Assembly: GCF_000198775.1 (NCBI RefSeq)
Contig: NC_014722.1
Coordinates: forward strand, 2,610,080-2,674,079
Direction: 5' to 3'
DNA: 64,000 nucleotides
DNA from: Mycetohabitans rhizoxinica HKI 454
GTDB lineage: Bacteria > Pseudomonadota > Gammaproteobacteria > Burkholderiales > Burkholderiaceae
Shown: one piece after another, positions 62,623-64,000 of the stretch
How positions within the stretch are numbered: position 1 is the first letter of the stretch
Layout of the letters: each line of letters opens with the position of its first letter
The notes under the pieces: model-generated
Database searches by the model: none
The model's input: only the letters and a program-made list of their open reading frames with translations
Told to the model about the DNA's origin: nothing
Program-made: the position numbers and the translations under genes

Positions 62623-64000
62623 TCAAATCCGGTAATTGAAGGTCGCCAGCAACGTGCGGCCCAACCCCGGCACCGCACGCCCGCCATCGGATGGAATCAG
62701 CGCATCATAGTAGCGCTTGTCCGTCACGTTCAGCAGGTTCAACTGTACGTCGTACTGCTTGGCGTGATACGCGAGCATGGCGTCCCAACGCGTATAGCCG
62801 CCAACAGACACCCGGTTGTTGTTCGCCGCATAGCGCGCGCTCACATAATTCAGGCCACCGCCCGCCTGCCAGTGCGGCATGAATTCATATGTCGTCCACA
62901 GCGTAAACATGTTGCGGGGCGTATTCGCCGGCGTGTTGCCCTGCGTGCCGTCCTTCGCGGCCGTGATGCGGCTGTTCAAGTACGTATAGCCGCCGTATAG
63001 CTGCCACTTGTCCGTGATCCGGCCCGACGCACCCAATTGGTAACCCCGTACCCGCACGTCACCGTCGAGCGAATACGCGCCGGTCGCATCCTGCGTGCGC
63101 GCGTTGGACTTGTCGATGTTGAATAGCGATTGTGAGATCGACAACGTGCCGCCCAGCAAATCCCATTTGCTACCCACTTCATATGAGCGGTTCGTTTCGG
63201 GCTTCAGATGCTGCGTGCCGTTAGTCAACGTCAGCGCCTCCAGCGACGGATTGAACGACGTGCCATATGATATGTAGTACGATTGGATATCGTCCGGCTG
63301 GTAGATCACGCCGCCACGCACGCTCGTGTAGCGGTTCGTCTGCGCGGCATAGGACGGCGCATTCATCGAGTTCGCGATATGGGCCTGATAGCGGTCCCAG
63401 CGCACGCCGCCGTCCACCTTCCACTGCCGCGTCAGCGACACCGTGTCATTCACATACACGCCGATTGAGTTCGCGCTAGACTTAGCCAGGTTGCCGGTGC
63501 CGTGCACCACATCGGCTGGCCGCGGCACGTAAGCGGCACCGGTCAGCGGCACCACGCCGATCACGTTGCTCGGCATGCCAGCGCCGGTTGCGGTATAGGA
63601 CTGGTTGTTATATGTCTCATGCCCAAGCTCGAGACCGGCGATCAAGTCATGCTTCAGTGCCCCGGTCGCGACCTTCCATTCGACGTCCGTCGCGTTATAG
63701 AGCGAGTGATCGTTAATCACTCGGTCCTTGCCCATCAGCTTCACGTACAAGTTCGATAGCGGCAGCGACGTGTCGCTGCCGCTGGACAGCGCACGCGAGC
63801 CGGCGAGCGGCCCAGTCAGCACACTGGCAGCATTGGTTGCGCGCGCATCGGTCGCGTAGTGGCTAAACTGCGTCTGGTTGCGCAGCTTCAGTTCATCACT
63901 GAACCGGTGCTCAATGCGCGCCGACAGCGTCTGCACGTCCTGCACCGTGCGATCGCTGGTGTAGCCGTAAAAGCGCTCGAGGCCCACCGGCGCGGGATGT
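62623..64000 (-). CDS. TonB-dependent siderophore receptor, 3' part
   Basis: The C-terminal 459 or so residues of an outer-membrane beta-barrel receptor, open at the window edge, so the N-terminal signal, TonB box and plug are outside. Features: NTNRYT-like [60 protein letters not shown], and the terminal FNYRI with aromatic last-residue signal region. It fits the FhuE/Fiu class. With the PiuC-like and PepSY genes it forms an iron-siderophore operon. Confidence 0.93.
   Translation of the reverse strand, partial: HPAPVGLERFYGYTSDRTVQDVQTLSARIEHRFSDELKLRNQTQFSHYATDARATNAASVLTGPLAGSRALSSGSDTSLPLSNLYVKLMGKDRVINDHSLYNATDVEWKVATGALKHDLIAGLELGHETYNNQSYTATGAGMPSNVIGVVPLTGAAYVPRPADVVHGTGNLAKSSANSIGVYVNDTVSLTRQWKVDGGVRWDRYQAHIANSMNAPSYAAQTNRYTSVRGGVIYQPDDIQSYYISYGTSFNPSLEALTLTNGTQHLKPETNRSYEVGSKWDLLGGTLSISQSLFNIDKSNARTQDATGAYSLDGDVRVRGYQLGASGRITDKWQLYGGYTYLNSRITAAKDGTQGNTPANTPRNMFTLWTTYEFMPHWQAGGGLNYVSARYAANNNRVSVGGYTRWDAMLAYHAKQYDVQLNLLNVTDKRYYDALIPSDGGRAVPGLGRTLLATFNYRI

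Overview
The window looks like a stretch of high-GC beta-proteobacterial (Burkholderiaceae) chromosome. The support is content: a short H-NS-type protein with a C-terminal GRGKPPKWI-like motif, a DUF6496 histone-like protein, a fused indolepyruvate:ferredoxin oxidoreductase, an ahcY leader resembling the SAH riboswitch, and a yraN/diaA/dolP cluster. Several genes survive only as collapsed remnants: both ends recognisable, middle lost. That suggests a genome under reduction, such as the fungal endosymbiont branch (Mycetohabitans-like). The genus is an inference.

Layout. 0-10 kb: indolepyruvate oxidoreductase, an aspartyl-hydroxylase-like remnant, an FtsI/PBP2-type transpeptidase outside any division cluster, an SBF-like transporter, a LysR regulator and a nitronate monooxygenase. 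10.6-12.0 kb: a gene graveyard with three collapsed genes in a row (haloacetate dehalogenase, YbaK-type deacylase, LysE exporter). 12-16 kb: a Mut7-C protein and an oxyanion (molybdate/tungstate-type) uptake pair in which permease and ATPase are one polypeptide. 16-19 kb: SDR oxidoreductase, DUF72 remnant, hemerythrin, histone-like protein. 19-20.9 kb: a small accessory patch beside tRNA-Ala with a frameshifted MobC-like gene, an intact DUF1778/GNAT toxin-antitoxin pair with a readable promoter-operator, and a RelB-like scrap.

21-30 kb is housekeeping: cytochrome c, dolP, diaA, yraN, rsmI, rlpA, YcbL-like hydrolase, DnaQ-fold exonuclease, glycosyltransferase, Lrp, cation diffusion facilitator. 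30-35.7 kb: 17-bp tandem repeats, H-NS, an HugZ-like protein, a 95-bp pentanucleotide tract ahead of an MFS transporter, a LivK-type binding protein and a dienelactone hydrolase. 35.7-40.5 kb: cca, an epimerase remnant, a soluble lytic transglycosylase, 5-formyl-THF cyclo-ligase and a MarR regulator.

40.6-48.6 kb is the most interesting stretch: a 5-oxoproline gene set (pxpB, pxpC, pxpA, two DUF969/DUF979 membrane proteins, pcp) split by an opposite-strand gene for an unrecognised 938-residue protein. That gene has hydrophobic Gly/Ala-rich segments, a Fur-box-like site and a perfect inverted repeat reaching its start codon, and its 3' end runs antisense into the DUF979 gene. 48.7-55.7 kb: a TraB/GumN protein and a complete dipeptide ABC transporter. 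55.8-58.8 kb: ahcY, a small membrane protein and metF behind the SAH riboswitch. 58.8-61 kb: lrgAB with a divergent LysR. 61-64 kb: PepSY protein, PiuC-like dioxygenase and the 3' part of a TonB-dependent siderophore receptor cut by the window edge.
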